Positions 17,240-26,170 of a stretch of DNA of 64,000 bases are shown piece by piece. The position numbers and the translations under genes are program-made. The stretch is from CAVZTX01 sp963778375 (lineage in GTDB: Bacteria > Chloroflexota > Ktedonobacteria > Ktedonobacterales > Ktedonobacteraceae). The notes under the pieces were generated by a model. It did not search any database, was not told the origin of the DNA, and saw only the letters and a program-made list of their open reading frames with translations. Where the stretch lies: assembly GCA_963778375.1 (NCBI GenBank), contig CAVZTX010000038.1, positions 310,001-374,000 of the forward strand, written 5' to 3'. Position 1 is the first letter of the stretch. Each line of letters opens with the position of its first letter.

Positions 17240-18259
17240 ATGGACTATAAAGATTATTACAAAATACTCGGTGTCTCAAAGGGCGCTAGCACGGATGATA
17301 TCAAAAAGGCATTTCGTAAGCTGGCCCGCAAATATCATCCAGACGTGAATCCTGGTGATAAGAAGGCGGAAGAGAAGTTCAAGGAGATTAACGAAGCTTA
17401 CGAGGTGCTCTCTGACCCGGAAAAACGTCGCAAATACGATACGCTTGGCCCGAACTGGCAGGAACAGTTTGGCTTCCCATCTGGTGCTGGCAGACGAACT
17501 TATACCTATCGTGGCTCACCTTTTGAATATGACACTGCCGGTGCGGGAGGTTTCTCTGACTTCTTCGAGACGCTTTTTGGTCGTTCTGGCTCGCCGACAG
17601 GGGCACGTGGAGGACAGGGAGTGCGTCAGGATTTCCGACGCCGTGCTGGAGACAACATCGAGCAACCAGTTGAAGTTACGCTACAGGAAGCATATGTTGG
17701 TGGGGCGCGGACCTTCAATATTCAGTCAACGGAGGCGTGCCCAGTGTGTCATGGAACGGGAGTAACGTCCGGTAAACCCTGTGCGAATTGTAGCGGGCAG
17801 GGTACGATAGCGCGTACCAAGCGTATCCAGGTGAAGATTCCACCTGGGGTTGATAACGGCTCCAAGATTCGTGTTCCAGGTGAGGGACAGCCCGGTGTTG
17901 GTGGTGGCCCACGGGGAGACCTCTTCTTGGTCATCAGTGTCAAACCCGATCCTCTGTATGAACGAAAAGGTGATGACCTCTATACCGATGTCGATGTTGA
18001 TCTGGTCAAAGCTATGCTTGGTGGGGAAGCAACGGTGCCGATACCTGACGGGCGCAAATTGATCCTGACCATTCCGCCCGAAACTCAGAATGGCAGGATA
18101 TTCCGGCTGGCAGGGAAAGGCATGCCCCGCTTGCGCGGCGAAGGGAACGGCAATCTTTTGGCTCGTGTGAAGGTCATCCTGCCTTTGAGCCTCACCGACG
18201 AAGAACGTGGGTTGTTTGAGAAACTCGCACGCAGTCGTGGTGTTGAGGTTGCTTCATAA
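17240..18259 (+). CDS. dnaJ: DnaJ-type cochaperone with half-size zinc finger
   Basis: An Hsp40 of 339 residues that delivers substrates to DnaK and stimulates its ATPase. The J domain (residues 2-70) has the HPD motif in KYHPDVNPGDK. A Gly/Phe-rich linker follows to about residue 130. The zinc region has only two CxxCxGxG motifs (CPVCHGTG and CANCSGQG, near residue 170) instead of the usual four, so at most one zinc centre is expected. The C-terminal substrate domains are intact, with GDLFLVISVKPDPLYERKGDDL-type sequence. It lies 44 bases after grpE. Confidence 0.93.
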   Translation: MDYKDYYKILGVSKGASTDDIKKAFRKLARKYHPDVNPGDKKAEEKFKEINEAYEVLSDPEKRRKYDTLGPNWQEQFGFPSGAGRRTYTYRGSPFEYDTAGAGGFSDFFETLFGRSGSPTGARGGQGVRQDFRRRAGDNIEQPVEVTLQEAYVGGARTFNIQSTEACPVCHGTGVTSGKPCANCSGQGTIARTKRIQVKIPPGVDNGSKIRVPGEGQPGVGGGPRGDLFLVISVKPDPLYERKGDDLYTDVDVDLVKAMLGGEATVPIPDGRKLILTIPPETQNGRIFRLAGKGMPRLRGEGNGNLLARVKVILPLSLTDEERGLFEKLARSRGVEVAS

Positions 18260-18281
18260 CGATGCGAAAGGAGGGATAGTT

Positions 18282-18653
18282 GTGCCTGAGCAGGTTGATG
18301 GTGCATGGTATGTGATTAGTGTAGCTGCGATAAAGGCTGAGGTGCATGAGCAGACCTTGCGCCATTATGAACGTCTTGGGCTTATCTCACCGGCACGCAA
18401 AGGGAATAGCCCTCATAGTCCGCGCCTGTATTCGGACCGCGATATCGAGCGTGTTTTGCATATTCGTAGCTTGATGCGTGATCTGGGCGTCAATCTCGCC
18501 GGCGTCGAAGCTATTTTGCATATGAAAGATCGCATGGAAGAGAAGCAGCGAGAGCTAGAACTGGAGATGATGCAACTGCGCGATCAACATGCTGCCGAAA
18601 CTCGCCGACTGAAAGAGATTATCGAACGGTTGCAACAGCGTGGGATGTCGTAA
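18282..18653 (+). CDS. hspR: MerR-family heat-shock repressor HspR
   Basis: A repressor of 123 residues. The N-terminal MerR helix-turn-helix reads YVISVAAIKAEVHEQTLRHY, followed by ERLGLISPARK. The wing continues as PRLYSDRDIERVLHIRSLM, followed by GVNLAGVEAIL and a C-terminal coiled coil of about 45 residues. I chose GTG 18282, which has AAAGGAGG 8 bases before it; the upstream frame is translated dnaJ sequence. HspR represses chaperone operons through HAIR sites using DnaK as corepressor in Actinobacteria. A matching HAIR site overlaps the promoter of this operon, which supports the assignment. Confidence 0.9.
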   Translation: MPEQVDGAWYVISVAAIKAEVHEQTLRHYERLGLISPARKGNSPHSPRLYSDRDIERVLHIRSLMRDLGVNLAGVEAILHMKDRMEEKQRELELEMMQLRDQHAAETRRLKEIIERLQQRGMS

Positions 18654-18670
18654 TTCACAACTCCGGTTGC

Positions 18671-18795
18671 ATGGCGAGCACTAGGGCACCCGCAAGGCGA
18701 ACGGGCATCCATATGGTGAGCAGCAGAGCACCCGCAAGGCAAATAGGGTATCCGTATGGTGAATAGCAGGGCACCCACAAGGGATGCCCCTACGG
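18671..18795. repeat. Three tandem REP-like units
   Basis: Three imperfect units of about 42 bases start at 18671, 18713 and 18756. Each begins ATGG(C/T)GA and contains GCACCC(G/A)CAAGG; the last ends with GGGATGCCCCTACGGAGG. The third unit supplies the final codons of the leftward dehydrogenase gene (stop at 18790). Confidence 0.7.
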
Positions 18796-20493
18796 AGGTA
18801 ACGTATCAGAGGCGTCGTTTGTTAGTGAATCCTCTCCATTAATGCCTGGATCATCAGGCATTTCCTTTTGAGATTGATTGTCTTCTTGTACGATCTCATC
18901 TGGTTGCATGACCTTGCTCCTCTGCCGCGTGTATTTTGGCTTTTTGAAAACGATTGTGTCGGGGTCATTTTCATCAACTTGGGCCTGATCTGTTTGCTGT
19001 ATTTCCTGTGGCTCATCGGGTGCAATGAATGGAGGCATTAACTCAGATGATGGAGCGGCGAGTGAGCTTGCAGGCGCTGGAGTGTCTTCCGGAGATGTAG
19101 GGTTGGGGATGGGTCCGGTGGTAATGTCAGGCACTTCGATTGGTGGGACAGGAGTGAGCATTGATGATGGTGGTGAAACAGGCTGCCACGTGACGGACGA
19201 GGTGCCTGAAGAGGGAGGGCGACTCAGTGGGTGCTGGCGCTGTTGAGCTGCTGACCGCACGTTTGGTACCACCGACGCGGGGAGCAATGAGTAGTCGAAT
19301 ACCACTTTGATCGCGCGGCTTTGAGCCTTACCCGTTGCTGTAGTGAGTGCGTGCTGGTAGTTGTTCAAAGCAAAGCGGTGTGTAATTAGCTTTTCAGGAT
19401 AGAGTTGGCGAGCTACGATCATATTGGCGGTAATGTCAAAAGTAGAACGCCGTTCATGTGAGTTGGGAGGCCACGTCTCCATACCGTTACCGTGGGTACC
19501 GATTAGATTCACTTCCTGGTACCAGATGGGGGTGAGGTCAATGTGCATCAGGTGCAAGCTCACACCTATTACCACTACGGTGCCTCCGGCTCGCGTCCAG
19601 CGTAATGCATTCGTAAGAGTGCGCTTGCTGCCTACAGTGTCAAAAATGACATCGTAGCCGCCAAGCAGCATTTTGTTGCCAAACATTCCCTTGTGGAGGT
19701 ACGCACCGGTTGCCTTTTGCACACCTGCATAGCTATCCTGGGTGTAAAGAATTTGTGATGCTCCTAAGCGCATGGCCTGTTCTACTTGAAATGCATGGCG
19801 AGCCTGGACGCTGATCCTTGTTTGCGGACTGAGTGCGTGTATGGCTTGCAGCGTAAGCAAGCCGATCGTACCTGCTCCAATAATCAGTACATGTTCATCT
19901 GATTGTGGTAAGCGGCGCAGGGCTGCATGCACAGCTACCGCTGTTGGCTCCAGTAGCACAGCCTGCTCGTCACTCATATCGGGTGGGACGCGGAAGAGCT
20001 GCTGTTCATGTATGAGCATCTCCTCGCTCCATCCACCACCAAATGGCTTTGGACCAGGCAGGTCGGTACGCTCACAAAGGGCGAAATTGCCAGCGGCGCA
20101 TGAACGGCAGAGAGGTTCTACATCTGCGGTCACACAGTTGGGGCCATGTTGGAGCACGACGCGATCACCTACCTGCAACTGCTGCACCTCGTCGCCAACC
20201 TCGATCACCTCGCCTACTACCTCGTGACCTGGATAGGAATAATGTTCGTCGCCTATTGCCGCAGGCGCGACGCGAAAATCGCCATCGCCATAAATCAGAG
20301 TCAGATCACTACCACATACACCGGCCAAGCGATTGCGTACTCGTACCCAGTTGGCCGCAGGTAGCGATTGTCGCGGTAGATTCTGTACCTGGAGCGGTGC
20401 AAAAGAAGAGAAGTAGGCTCCAGACCATACACGTCCCAGCAACTGAGTTAGTATTACACGTCGTGGGCTAAGCTCCAGTGTTGAAGTCCACAT
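18790..20493 (-). CDS. Zinc-dependent medium-chain dehydrogenase with disordered C-terminal tail
   Basis: Residues 1-405 form a zinc-type MDR alcohol/sorbitol dehydrogenase. The catalytic zinc ligands are likely C60 and H90 (GHEVVGE), the structural zinc cysteines are C120, C129, C132 and C140, and the NAD(P) loop is GAGTIG at 206-211. Residues about 405-567 are an extra tail rich in Pro, Ser, Thr, Asp and Gln, without predicted structure and with a basic KKPKYTRQRSK patch. Such a tail is unusual for MDR enzymes. ATG 20493 has GGAGGG 8 bases upstream. Substrate is not predictable. The reading frame ends inside a REP-like repeat. Confidence 0.83.
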   Translation of the reverse strand: MWTSTLELSPRRVILTQLLGRVWSGAYFSSFAPLQVQNLPRQSLPAANWVRVRNRLAGVCGSDLTLIYGDGDFRVAPAAIGDEHYSYPGHEVVGEVIEVGDEVQQLQVGDRVVLQHGPNCVTADVEPLCRSCAAGNFALCERTDLPGPKPFGGGWSEEMLIHEQQLFRVPPDMSDEQAVLLEPTAVAVHAALRRLPQSDEHVLIIGAGTIGLLTLQAIHALSPQTRISVQARHAFQVEQAMRLGASQILYTQDSYAGVQKATGAYLHKGMFGNKMLLGGYDVIFDTVGSKRTLTNALRWTRAGGTVVVIGVSLHLMHIDLTPIWYQEVNLIGTHGNGMETWPPNSHERRSTFDITANMIVARQLYPEKLITHRFALNNYQHALTTATGKAQSRAIKVVFDYSLLPASVVPNVRSAAQQRQHPLSRPPSSGTSSVTWQPVSPPSSMLTPVPPIEVPDITTGPIPNPTSPEDTPAPASSLAAPSSELMPPFIAPDEPQEIQQTDQAQVDENDPDTIVFKKPKYTRQRSKVMQPDEIVQEDNQSQKEMPDDPGINGEDSLTNDASDTLPP

Positions 20494-20655
20494 AGCTGAA
20501 ACCCTCCTGCCCTATCTCTTTCATTTCGTCATACAAAGATGCAATGTATCGCGTTACGTATCATAATAAACGGAATGTACCACAGCAATTCAGTCTATCA
20601 TGCCTTCATAAGGTGGTCAATTCGAGTAGGAGTGGGGGAAAGTAGAGGGTTAGAT

Positions 20656-21930
20656 TCAATCTACGCAAGGCAACGTTACAGTGAATACTGTCTCTTTGTC
20701 CTGCTCACTGTGGACAGTGATATCGCCAGCATGGGCATGGGCGATTGCGATAGCAATTGATAGACCCAGGCCGGTACCAGCAATTGGTGGTCCACCGATA
20801 GGAGGAGATGAACTACCATTAGGACGGGCTGAAGTTGAATGCTGCCCGCGGTAAAATCGGTCGAATACGTGTGGCAAATCATCTGGTGCTATGCTCCGGC
20901 CATTATTTATAACCTCTAAAGTTGCGTAGCCGTTCTGCCGATCTAATCGCACGATGATCCAGCCCTCAGGCCCAGCACGCCCATACTTGACCGCATTATC
21001 GAGCAGCAGCAGCAGCATCTGTTTCAGGCGTTCTATGTCGGCTCGCACCTTCAATCTTTCCTGTGTTGCCAGATCCAGCAACACCTTGCGTCCATCATCC
21101 GGTTTTGCTGATGCCAACATCTTCGCCTGCCGTACGCCCTCCACAGCCACATCGACCAGGTCCACATCCGTCATATTCAGAGGCACTCCCTCATCTAGTC
21201 TGGCAAGCATGAGCAAGTCATTCACCAGGCGAGTCATACGTTCCGCCTCATTTTTCATCAACTTAAGCACACGCTGTGTCGTCTCTGGATCGTCCTTTGC
21301 ACCCCGCATCAGTACCTCGGTGAAGCCGCGGAGCGAGGTAATTGGAGTACGCAACTCATGTGATGCATCCGATACGAAGCGTTGGGCCCTGCGCTCTGAA
21401 GCCTCACGTGCTTCAAGCGCATGTTCCATCTGGTCGACCATCTCGTTAAAGCTTGTCGCCAGGGTGCCAATCTCATCGTTACTTTGGGGACCTGCAAGTC
21501 GTACACGCTGCTTGAGGTCTCCGTGCGCGATAGCTCGTACTGTATCTGTCATACGGCGCAGAGGACGTAACATGATTCCTGTCAGGAAAAAAATTACAAT
21601 CGTGCCAAGCGCGATCATAATGATGGTGACAATGCCTACGACGATCAATAAATTCCCTAAATTCTCGTGCTGAACAAAATAGGAGATCAGAACTACCAGA
21701 ATAATGCCGAAGATACTAAAGAGCGCGCCATAGACAAACGCAAGCCGCCAGCGTAAACCGAAAAAGAGGCGCAACACGTATGTTTTCCAGGAGGCGGAAG
21801 AATGTTGCGTATTCTCTTCGTGCATTGACGAAGCGATGGCAGGTGGCGTTGAAGGCTTCCTGGACTCGCCATCGTCATTGACGGGGTGATTTGACACTGT
21901 AGGTGTGTTTGACTTCTCGAGCGGCGACAT
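20656..21930 (-). CDS. Sensor histidine kinase with almost no extracytoplasmic loop
   Basis: A 424-residue HisKA-type kinase. A hydrophilic N-terminus of about 60 residues precedes TM1 (62-86), a loop of about 7 residues (QHENLGN) and TM2 (94-119). A HAMP linker follows, then the phospho-accepting histidine in FVSDASHELRTP (H191), the N box in LLDNAVKYG, and the G boxes DLPHVFDRFYRG and GTGLGLSIA. The near-absent outer loop suggests sensing within the membrane or through a partner. The response regulator gene lies 8 bases upstream on the same strand. Confidence 0.92.
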   Translation of the reverse strand: MSPLEKSNTPTVSNHPVNDDGESRKPSTPPAIASSMHEENTQHSSASWKTYVLRLFFGLRWRLAFVYGALFSIFGIILVVLISYFVQHENLGNLLIVVGIVTIIMIALGTIVIFFLTGIMLRPLRRMTDTVRAIAHGDLKQRVRLAGPQSNDEIGTLATSFNEMVDQMEHALEAREASERRAQRFVSDASHELRTPITSLRGFTEVLMRGAKDDPETTQRVLKLMKNEAERMTRLVNDLLMLARLDEGVPLNMTDVDLVDVAVEGVRQAKMLASAKPDDGRKVLLDLATQERLKVRADIERLKQMLLLLLDNAVKYGRAGPEGWIIVRLDRQNGYATLEVINNGRSIAPDDLPHVFDRFYRGQHSTSARPNGSSSPPIGGPPIAGTGLGLSIAIAIAHAHAGDITVHSEQDKETVFTVTLPCVD

Positions 21931-21938
21931 CGCAGGTC

Positions 21939-22694
21939 TCAGCCTTTCAGAACATAGCCGACACCGCGCACTGTATGGATGAGGCGTGGGGTACTGGGCG
22001 AATCTTCAATCTTTTCTCGTAGATAGCGCACATAGACCTCAATAATATTGGTCTCGCCGAGAAAGTCATAGCCCCAAACACGGTTGAGAATCGTTTGGCG
22101 ATCCAGGACCTGACGAGGGTGGCTCATAAAAAGGTGGAGCAAATTATATTCTGTTGCTGTCAACTCAATCAGCCGTCCTGAGCGTGTTACCTCGCGCGTT
22201 GCTGTGTTCAACTGCAAATCGCCGAATTGCAGTATCTGGTTACGAGTAGGATCAGCACTCTCGGCACTCGTGCCGCGACTCTGACGGCGTAGAATAGCAC
22301 GAATACGCGCTACCAGTTCCTCAAAGCTGAAAGGTTTGGTCAGGTAATCATCAGCACCCGTCTCCAAACCAGCGACTCGATCCCGTACCTCATCTTTTGC
22401 CGTCAACATCACTACCGGGATATTCGCCGTTGTCGGATTGGTACGCAGGCGTCGACAAACCTCCAATCCGTCCATACCACCTGGCAGCATCCAGTCCAAA
22501 ATAATGAGATCAGGGTTTGTACGCTGAGCGGCGGCTACACCTTGGGGTCCATCGGGAGCTGATTCTACCTGGAAGCCTTCGTAGCGCAATCCTAGCTTAA
22601 TGAACTCGATAATGTTTTCTTCGTCATCGATAACCAGCACCTTTGATAAGGACTGCTTATCCGAGCTTGCTAATGTACTTGCTTCCTGATACAT
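21939..22694 (-). CDS. OmpR/PhoB-family response regulator
   Basis: A DNA-binding response regulator of 251 residues. The receiver domain has the acidic pair in VIDDEENI, the phospho-acceptor aspartate in LIILDWMLPGG, the threonine in VMLTAKD and the lysine in LTKPFSF. A winged-helix output domain follows, with LTATEYNLLHLFMSHP, VWGYDFLGETNIIEVYVRYL and HTVRGVGYVLKG. I chose ATG 22694, which has GAGGGGG six bases upstream; a TTG at 22709 is in frame. It is the first gene of the pair with the kinase, and its promoter lies in the 225-base divergent gap. Confidence 0.93.
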   Translation of the reverse strand: MYQEASTLASSDKQSLSKVLVIDDEENIIEFIKLGLRYEGFQVESAPDGPQGVAAAQRTNPDLIILDWMLPGGMDGLEVCRRLRTNPTTANIPVVMLTAKDEVRDRVAGLETGADDYLTKPFSFEELVARIRAILRRQSRGTSAESADPTRNQILQFGDLQLNTATREVTRSGRLIELTATEYNLLHLFMSHPRQVLDRQTILNRVWGYDFLGETNIIEVYVRYLREKIEDSPSTPRLIHTVRGVGYVLKG

Positions 22695-22825
22695 GCTATG
22701 CCCCCTCAATATATACTAAGTTATCCTATTTAAGATGTATTATAGATAGCCGCTAAGGTAAGCGCAAGGAAATATGGCTATTTCATCCCTTTCTCAGGAG
22801 AAATTAATCCCATCTTGAGTACTTC

Positions 22826-22854
22826 TTGACAGTTTCTTGATACTTGCATAGTAG
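22826..22854 (+). promoter_or_regulatory. Candidate promoter of the DUF5666-like gene
   Basis: TTGACA at 22826-22831 is followed after 17 bases by TAGTAG (22849-22854), a weak -10. TAGAAT-like sequence follows at once. It lies in the divergent gap between the response regulator and the rightward gene, about 70 bases before the start codon. Confidence 0.4.
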
Positions 22855-22920
22855 AATGAACGTTGAACTCAATGGAAGGAAACGAATACATCCATAAAAA
22901 TACTTAGAGGGGGTATATTG

Positions 22921-23772
22921 ATGAGTAAACGTCTACTAATTATCATTGGAGTAGTTTCAGTGATTGTGCTTGGCCTAGTAGGCTTTGGCCTGGCATTTGC
23001 GCTTGCACCCCATTCTGGTCAAGCATCAACCTCGAAAGCTACTTCGACACCTACCACGACTAGCGCAACTGCCAAAACACGCAGTGTTACAGGGGTGATT
23101 CAATCTTTAGGTAATTCATCATTCGTCATAAGGGTGGGGAAAGGTAAAAGGACGATGACTGTGAATGTGAGCGATCAGACCAAATTTACCACGGTTCAGG
23201 GTGCAGGCACTTTTAGTGATCTCAAGGTTGGAGAGACGGTCCAGGTGAAGGGGCAGGTTAATACTGTGGATAAGTCTATCGATGCCACAAGCGTGCTCGC
23301 GGAGCCACCCTCTGGTACGGTTGCAACTATCAAAGGTCAAACGTTTACACTGACCACCAGCGATGGCAAGACTGTCGTAGTGAATGCGAGTGATGCAACA
23401 AATGTCTATGTCGATACCGTGCCTGTTTTGCTTAAATCAGTTGAGATTGGACAGACGCTTGGCTATGAAGGCACAACGGCAAGTGATGGTTCGATCAGTG
23501 TGGATAAGCTGTGGCTTTTATCCTTGCCGCGTGTACGCGGAAAGGTAACGACGATCAATGGCAACTCCGTAACGTTGCAAACAGCAACCAGTAGTGTGAC
23601 CATCAATCTCAGTCCCAATACAACCTATGCAATGAACGGAAAGACTCGTAGCAATAGCACACCGACAGTCTCGAGTGTCCAGTCTATCCAGGTAGGCAGC
23701 CAGTTGAGTGTCGCGGAGGATGCTAAAGCTACCAGTGGGACGCCAACGGCTGTGCTCGTGTTGATCGCGTAA
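22921..23772 (+). CDS. Membrane-anchored protein with DUF5666-like repeats
   Basis: A 283-residue protein. It has one N-terminal transmembrane helix (residues about 5-28), then a Ser/Thr-rich linker of about 30 residues. Three beta-rich segments of similar plan follow, each with a G-x-(V/I)-xx-(I/L)-xG-N/Q opening: VTGVIQSLGNSSFVI, GTVATIKGQTFTL and RGKVTTINGNSVTL. This is the layout of DUF5666/OB-like extracellular domains. The start is ATG 22921 behind AGAGGGGG, not the TTG three bases earlier. It is divergent from the two-component genes and may be one of their targets, but nothing proves it. Confidence 0.65.
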   Translation: MSKRLLIIIGVVSVIVLGLVGFGLAFALAPHSGQASTSKATSTPTTTSATAKTRSVTGVIQSLGNSSFVIRVGKGKRTMTVNVSDQTKFTTVQGAGTFSDLKVGETVQVKGQVNTVDKSIDATSVLAEPPSGTVATIKGQTFTLTTSDGKTVVVNASDATNVYVDTVPVLLKSVEIGQTLGYEGTTASDGSISVDKLWLLSLPRVRGKVTTINGNSVTLQTATSSVTINLSPNTTYAMNGKTRSNSTPTVSSVQSIQVGSQLSVAEDAKATSGTPTAVLVLIA

Positions 23773-23861
23773 AGGTGCAAGAGTCGCTCCTTTACCAGTC
23801 ACCGTCTTGTCAGAATTGCCCCCATGCTCTATCATACAGTTGTACTCAATTGAGAGGATAG

Positions 23862-25499
23862 ATGATAGAAAGCATGGCAACGGCAACTAAAAAACCACAA
23901 AAACCAGCGCACAAAACGAATAACCTGCACCAGCGTAAAGTCGCCCTGGCACCGGAACAGCGTCTCAAACAACGCTTCTTGTACAGCTTCAGGCACCCGA
24001 TCAATACTCTATGGGGCTGGCTAGGCTCCGTACGTACCGCCATTTTTTTAATCATCGCTATTGTCGTCGTGTGCCTGATCGGCATCTATTTCATTCAGGC
24101 TCCAAGGGAGGTTCTGGGTGATCCGGTTGCATATCCGACATGGGTACAGCAGAATGCGCTACCACGCTATGGATCCCTCACGCCTATCTACGACTGGCTA
24201 CAGTTCTTTACGGTCTTTTCTAGTTGGTACTTCATGCTGCTGCTGCTGTTGCTCTCACTCAGCATTATTGTCTCTACATTGAATCGGGCACCACTCATCT
24301 GGCAGAACTTTGCGCATCCGGTGCTGCGCCGCCCCGATAACTTTTATGAAAGCGCGCTTGAACGCAGCGAATTCTCTCATCCTAATCCAATTGAGCGGAC
24401 ACAAGCCGCTTTGCGCAAGCGACATTATCGTGTCCATATTGCACCCCTCATCGAATCGGAAACAGGTGCCAATGCCCTGGAAAACTCTTCGTCTATCACT
24501 TATCTCTATGCCAACAAAAATTCCTGGGCTACGCTTTCAACATTTGTGTTCCATGCCGCGCTGGTGATGCTGCTTATTGCAGGACTGATCTCGCAGTGGC
24601 ATGGTTTCGATCCTACCAGTCCTGCGCGTCGCTTTCTGCCTGCACCCATTGTTGCTCTTAGTGATAGTCTTGCGGGTTTCAGCTTTGACCAGGCGCTGCC
24701 AGACGGTGAAAGTGCTGTTGTTTACACGCGTGGAACGCCTCATAACATCAGTTTCCGTGCGAACTCCTTCACTGCTACGTTTGACTCTAAGACAGGGCTA
24801 CCTACCGATTATGTGACCGACCTTTCGGTCTATCAAGATGGCGAACTCGTAGCCCATAGCAATCATTTGCGCGTGAATGATCCACTTTCCTACCACGGTA
24901 TCGTCTTTCACCAGTCGTCGCTGGTCTCCGCGGTCAACATTACCATCACCGATAAGCAGGGCTATGTTATCTACAGTGATGCAGTTGTGCTTGATTCGAC
25001 CGAGACATTGCTGTCGGGTAGTGTCGTTGATCTAACAAAAGGCATCCCGATTGGCGGAACCAACCTCACAATGAGTGTACTCTTTCCACATAACGCTGGA
25101 CTACAGATAGCTCAGGTGTCCCAGCCACGGATTATTATTGCGATAGGTGCCCCAAACACTGATCCCAAACAAGATAAAGTACTCGTTTCCCTCCACCCGG
25201 GCGAGTCTGGTCAGAGCGTTGATGGAGACTGGACAATACATTTGAACAGCGCCAATGAGGCAACTGTATTACTGGTGACCAAAGATACAGGCGCGGCGCT
25301 TATCTGGCCGACAGCCATTATCCTCATATTCAGCTTATGCATCTCCTTTTACTTCCCACAGCGGCGTATCTGGGTACGCATCGACCGCTCTCAAAACCGG
25401 GTGCAAATGGCTGCCCTGCGTGAGCACTTTACCAATATTCGCACCGACTTCCTCAGCATCACACGTGAGGCACAGGAAGAGGCTGTTTCTCACGTGTGA
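23862..25499 (+). CDS. resB: ResB-like cytochrome c biogenesis protein
   Basis: A 545-residue membrane protein of the ResB/Ccs1 family, which with ResC/CcsA delivers haem for c-type cytochrome maturation (System II). Hydrophobic helices lie at about 53-78, 105-130, 225-247 and 483-503, and the ResB-typical GSVRTAIFLIIAIVV opens the first. The large outer domain between helices three and four carries NDPLSYHGIVFHQSS, the conserved region with a histidine. No ccsA/resC is next to it. Two start codons (23862 and 23874) are possible; the first has AGAGG upstream. Confidence 0.82.
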   Translation: MIESMATATKKPQKPAHKTNNLHQRKVALAPEQRLKQRFLYSFRHPINTLWGWLGSVRTAIFLIIAIVVVCLIGIYFIQAPREVLGDPVAYPTWVQQNALPRYGSLTPIYDWLQFFTVFSSWYFMLLLLLLSLSIIVSTLNRAPLIWQNFAHPVLRRPDNFYESALERSEFSHPNPIERTQAALRKRHYRVHIAPLIESETGANALENSSSITYLYANKNSWATLSTFVFHAALVMLLIAGLISQWHGFDPTSPARRFLPAPIVALSDSLAGFSFDQALPDGESAVVYTRGTPHNISFRANSFTATFDSKTGLPTDYVTDLSVYQDGELVAHSNHLRVNDPLSYHGIVFHQSSLVSAVNITITDKQGYVIYSDAVVLDSTETLLSGSVVDLTKGIPIGGTNLTMSVLFPHNAGLQIAQVSQPRIIIAIGAPNTDPKQDKVLVSLHPGESGQSVDGDWTIHLNSANEATVLLVTKDTGAALIWPTAIILIFSLCISFYFPQRRIWVRIDRSQNRVQMAALREHFTNIRTDFLSITREAQEEAVSHV

Positions 25500-25516
25500 T
25501 GCTGCGTTTTAAGCCA

Positions 25517-25568
25517 TTGACAGTTACCTTCCTCTGATATATCCTACTGGAAGGATATAGCGTATAAT
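25517..25568 (+). promoter_or_regulatory. Promoter/operator region of the Rrf2-family gene
   Basis: TATATCCT (25538-25545) and AGGATATA (25552-25559) form a perfect 8-bp inverted repeat with a 6-base spacer. Upstream TTGACA (25517-25522) is 17 bases from TATCCT, which overlaps the left arm. A second -10, TATAAT (25563-25568), follows the right arm. The palindrome is well placed for autoregulation by the Rrf2 product encoded 30 bases downstream. Confidence 0.5.
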
Positions 25569-25597
25569 TGGTAGTCTTGCCCCAGAAGGTATCGGTG

Positions 25598-26035
25598 ATG
25601 AAACTCACAATGAAGGGTGATTACGGCCTGCGAGCTATGCTTGATATGGCGGCGTACTATGGGCAAGGACCGATTGAAAGTGCTGATATCGCCAACCGGC
25701 AGTACATACCGGTGCAATACCTTGATCAAATATTAATGGTCTTACGCAAAGAAGGTCTGGTCAAAAGCGCCCGTGGGCCTAAGGGTGGTCACATGCTTGC
25801 CAAACCACCTGCGCAAATCACTATGGGCCAGGTCATGCAAGCACTTGAGGGGTACGTCCCGCCTATGGAATGTCTGCCCAATCCAGAGTTTTGCAAACTC
25901 TCGCCAGGTTGTGCACTTCGTGATGTCTGGCAGCAAATCGACACTATGACCCAGCAACTCCTCAATTCGACAACGATTGAGGAATTAGCCCATCGCCATC
26001 GTACTGGTAGTACCGAAACAATGTACTATATCTGA
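25598..26035 (+). CDS. Rrf2-family transcriptional regulator with three cluster-type cysteines
   Basis: A 145-residue winged-helix regulator. It starts MKLTMKGDYGLRAMLDMA, has a recognition region QYIPVQYLDQILMVLRKEGL and the wing ARGPKGGHMLAKPP. Cysteines C92, C99 and C105 (C-x6-C-x5-C) correspond closely in position to the IscR [2Fe-2S] ligands, so cluster sensing is plausible. ATG 25598 follows AGAAGG at 8-base spacing; an upstream in-frame start adds only ten poor residues. A cysteine synthase lies two genes downstream, so iron-sulfur or cysteine homeostasis is a reasonable but unproven role. Confidence 0.88.
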   Translation: MKLTMKGDYGLRAMLDMAAYYGQGPIESADIANRQYIPVQYLDQILMVLRKEGLVKSARGPKGGHMLAKPPAQITMGQVMQALEGYVPPMECLPNPEFCKLSPGCALRDVWQQIDTMTQQLLNSTTIEELAHRHRTGSTETMYYI

Positions 26036-26170
26036 TCCAAATAGCAGAGGTATTCGTATATTTTATAAATGTAGAAATGTGTCAGACGCCATCTATTGGA
26101 TGAAACGCTGAACCAAGCTCGCGAAGCGCCTTTCAACGACCAGGATCGTGTGATTTGGCCCTAATCGAAA

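Noticed and set aside
22814..22834. CTTGAGT followed by GACAGTT, a possible second HAIR site
   Set aside because: The right arm does not match ACTCAAG, so only one half-site is present.
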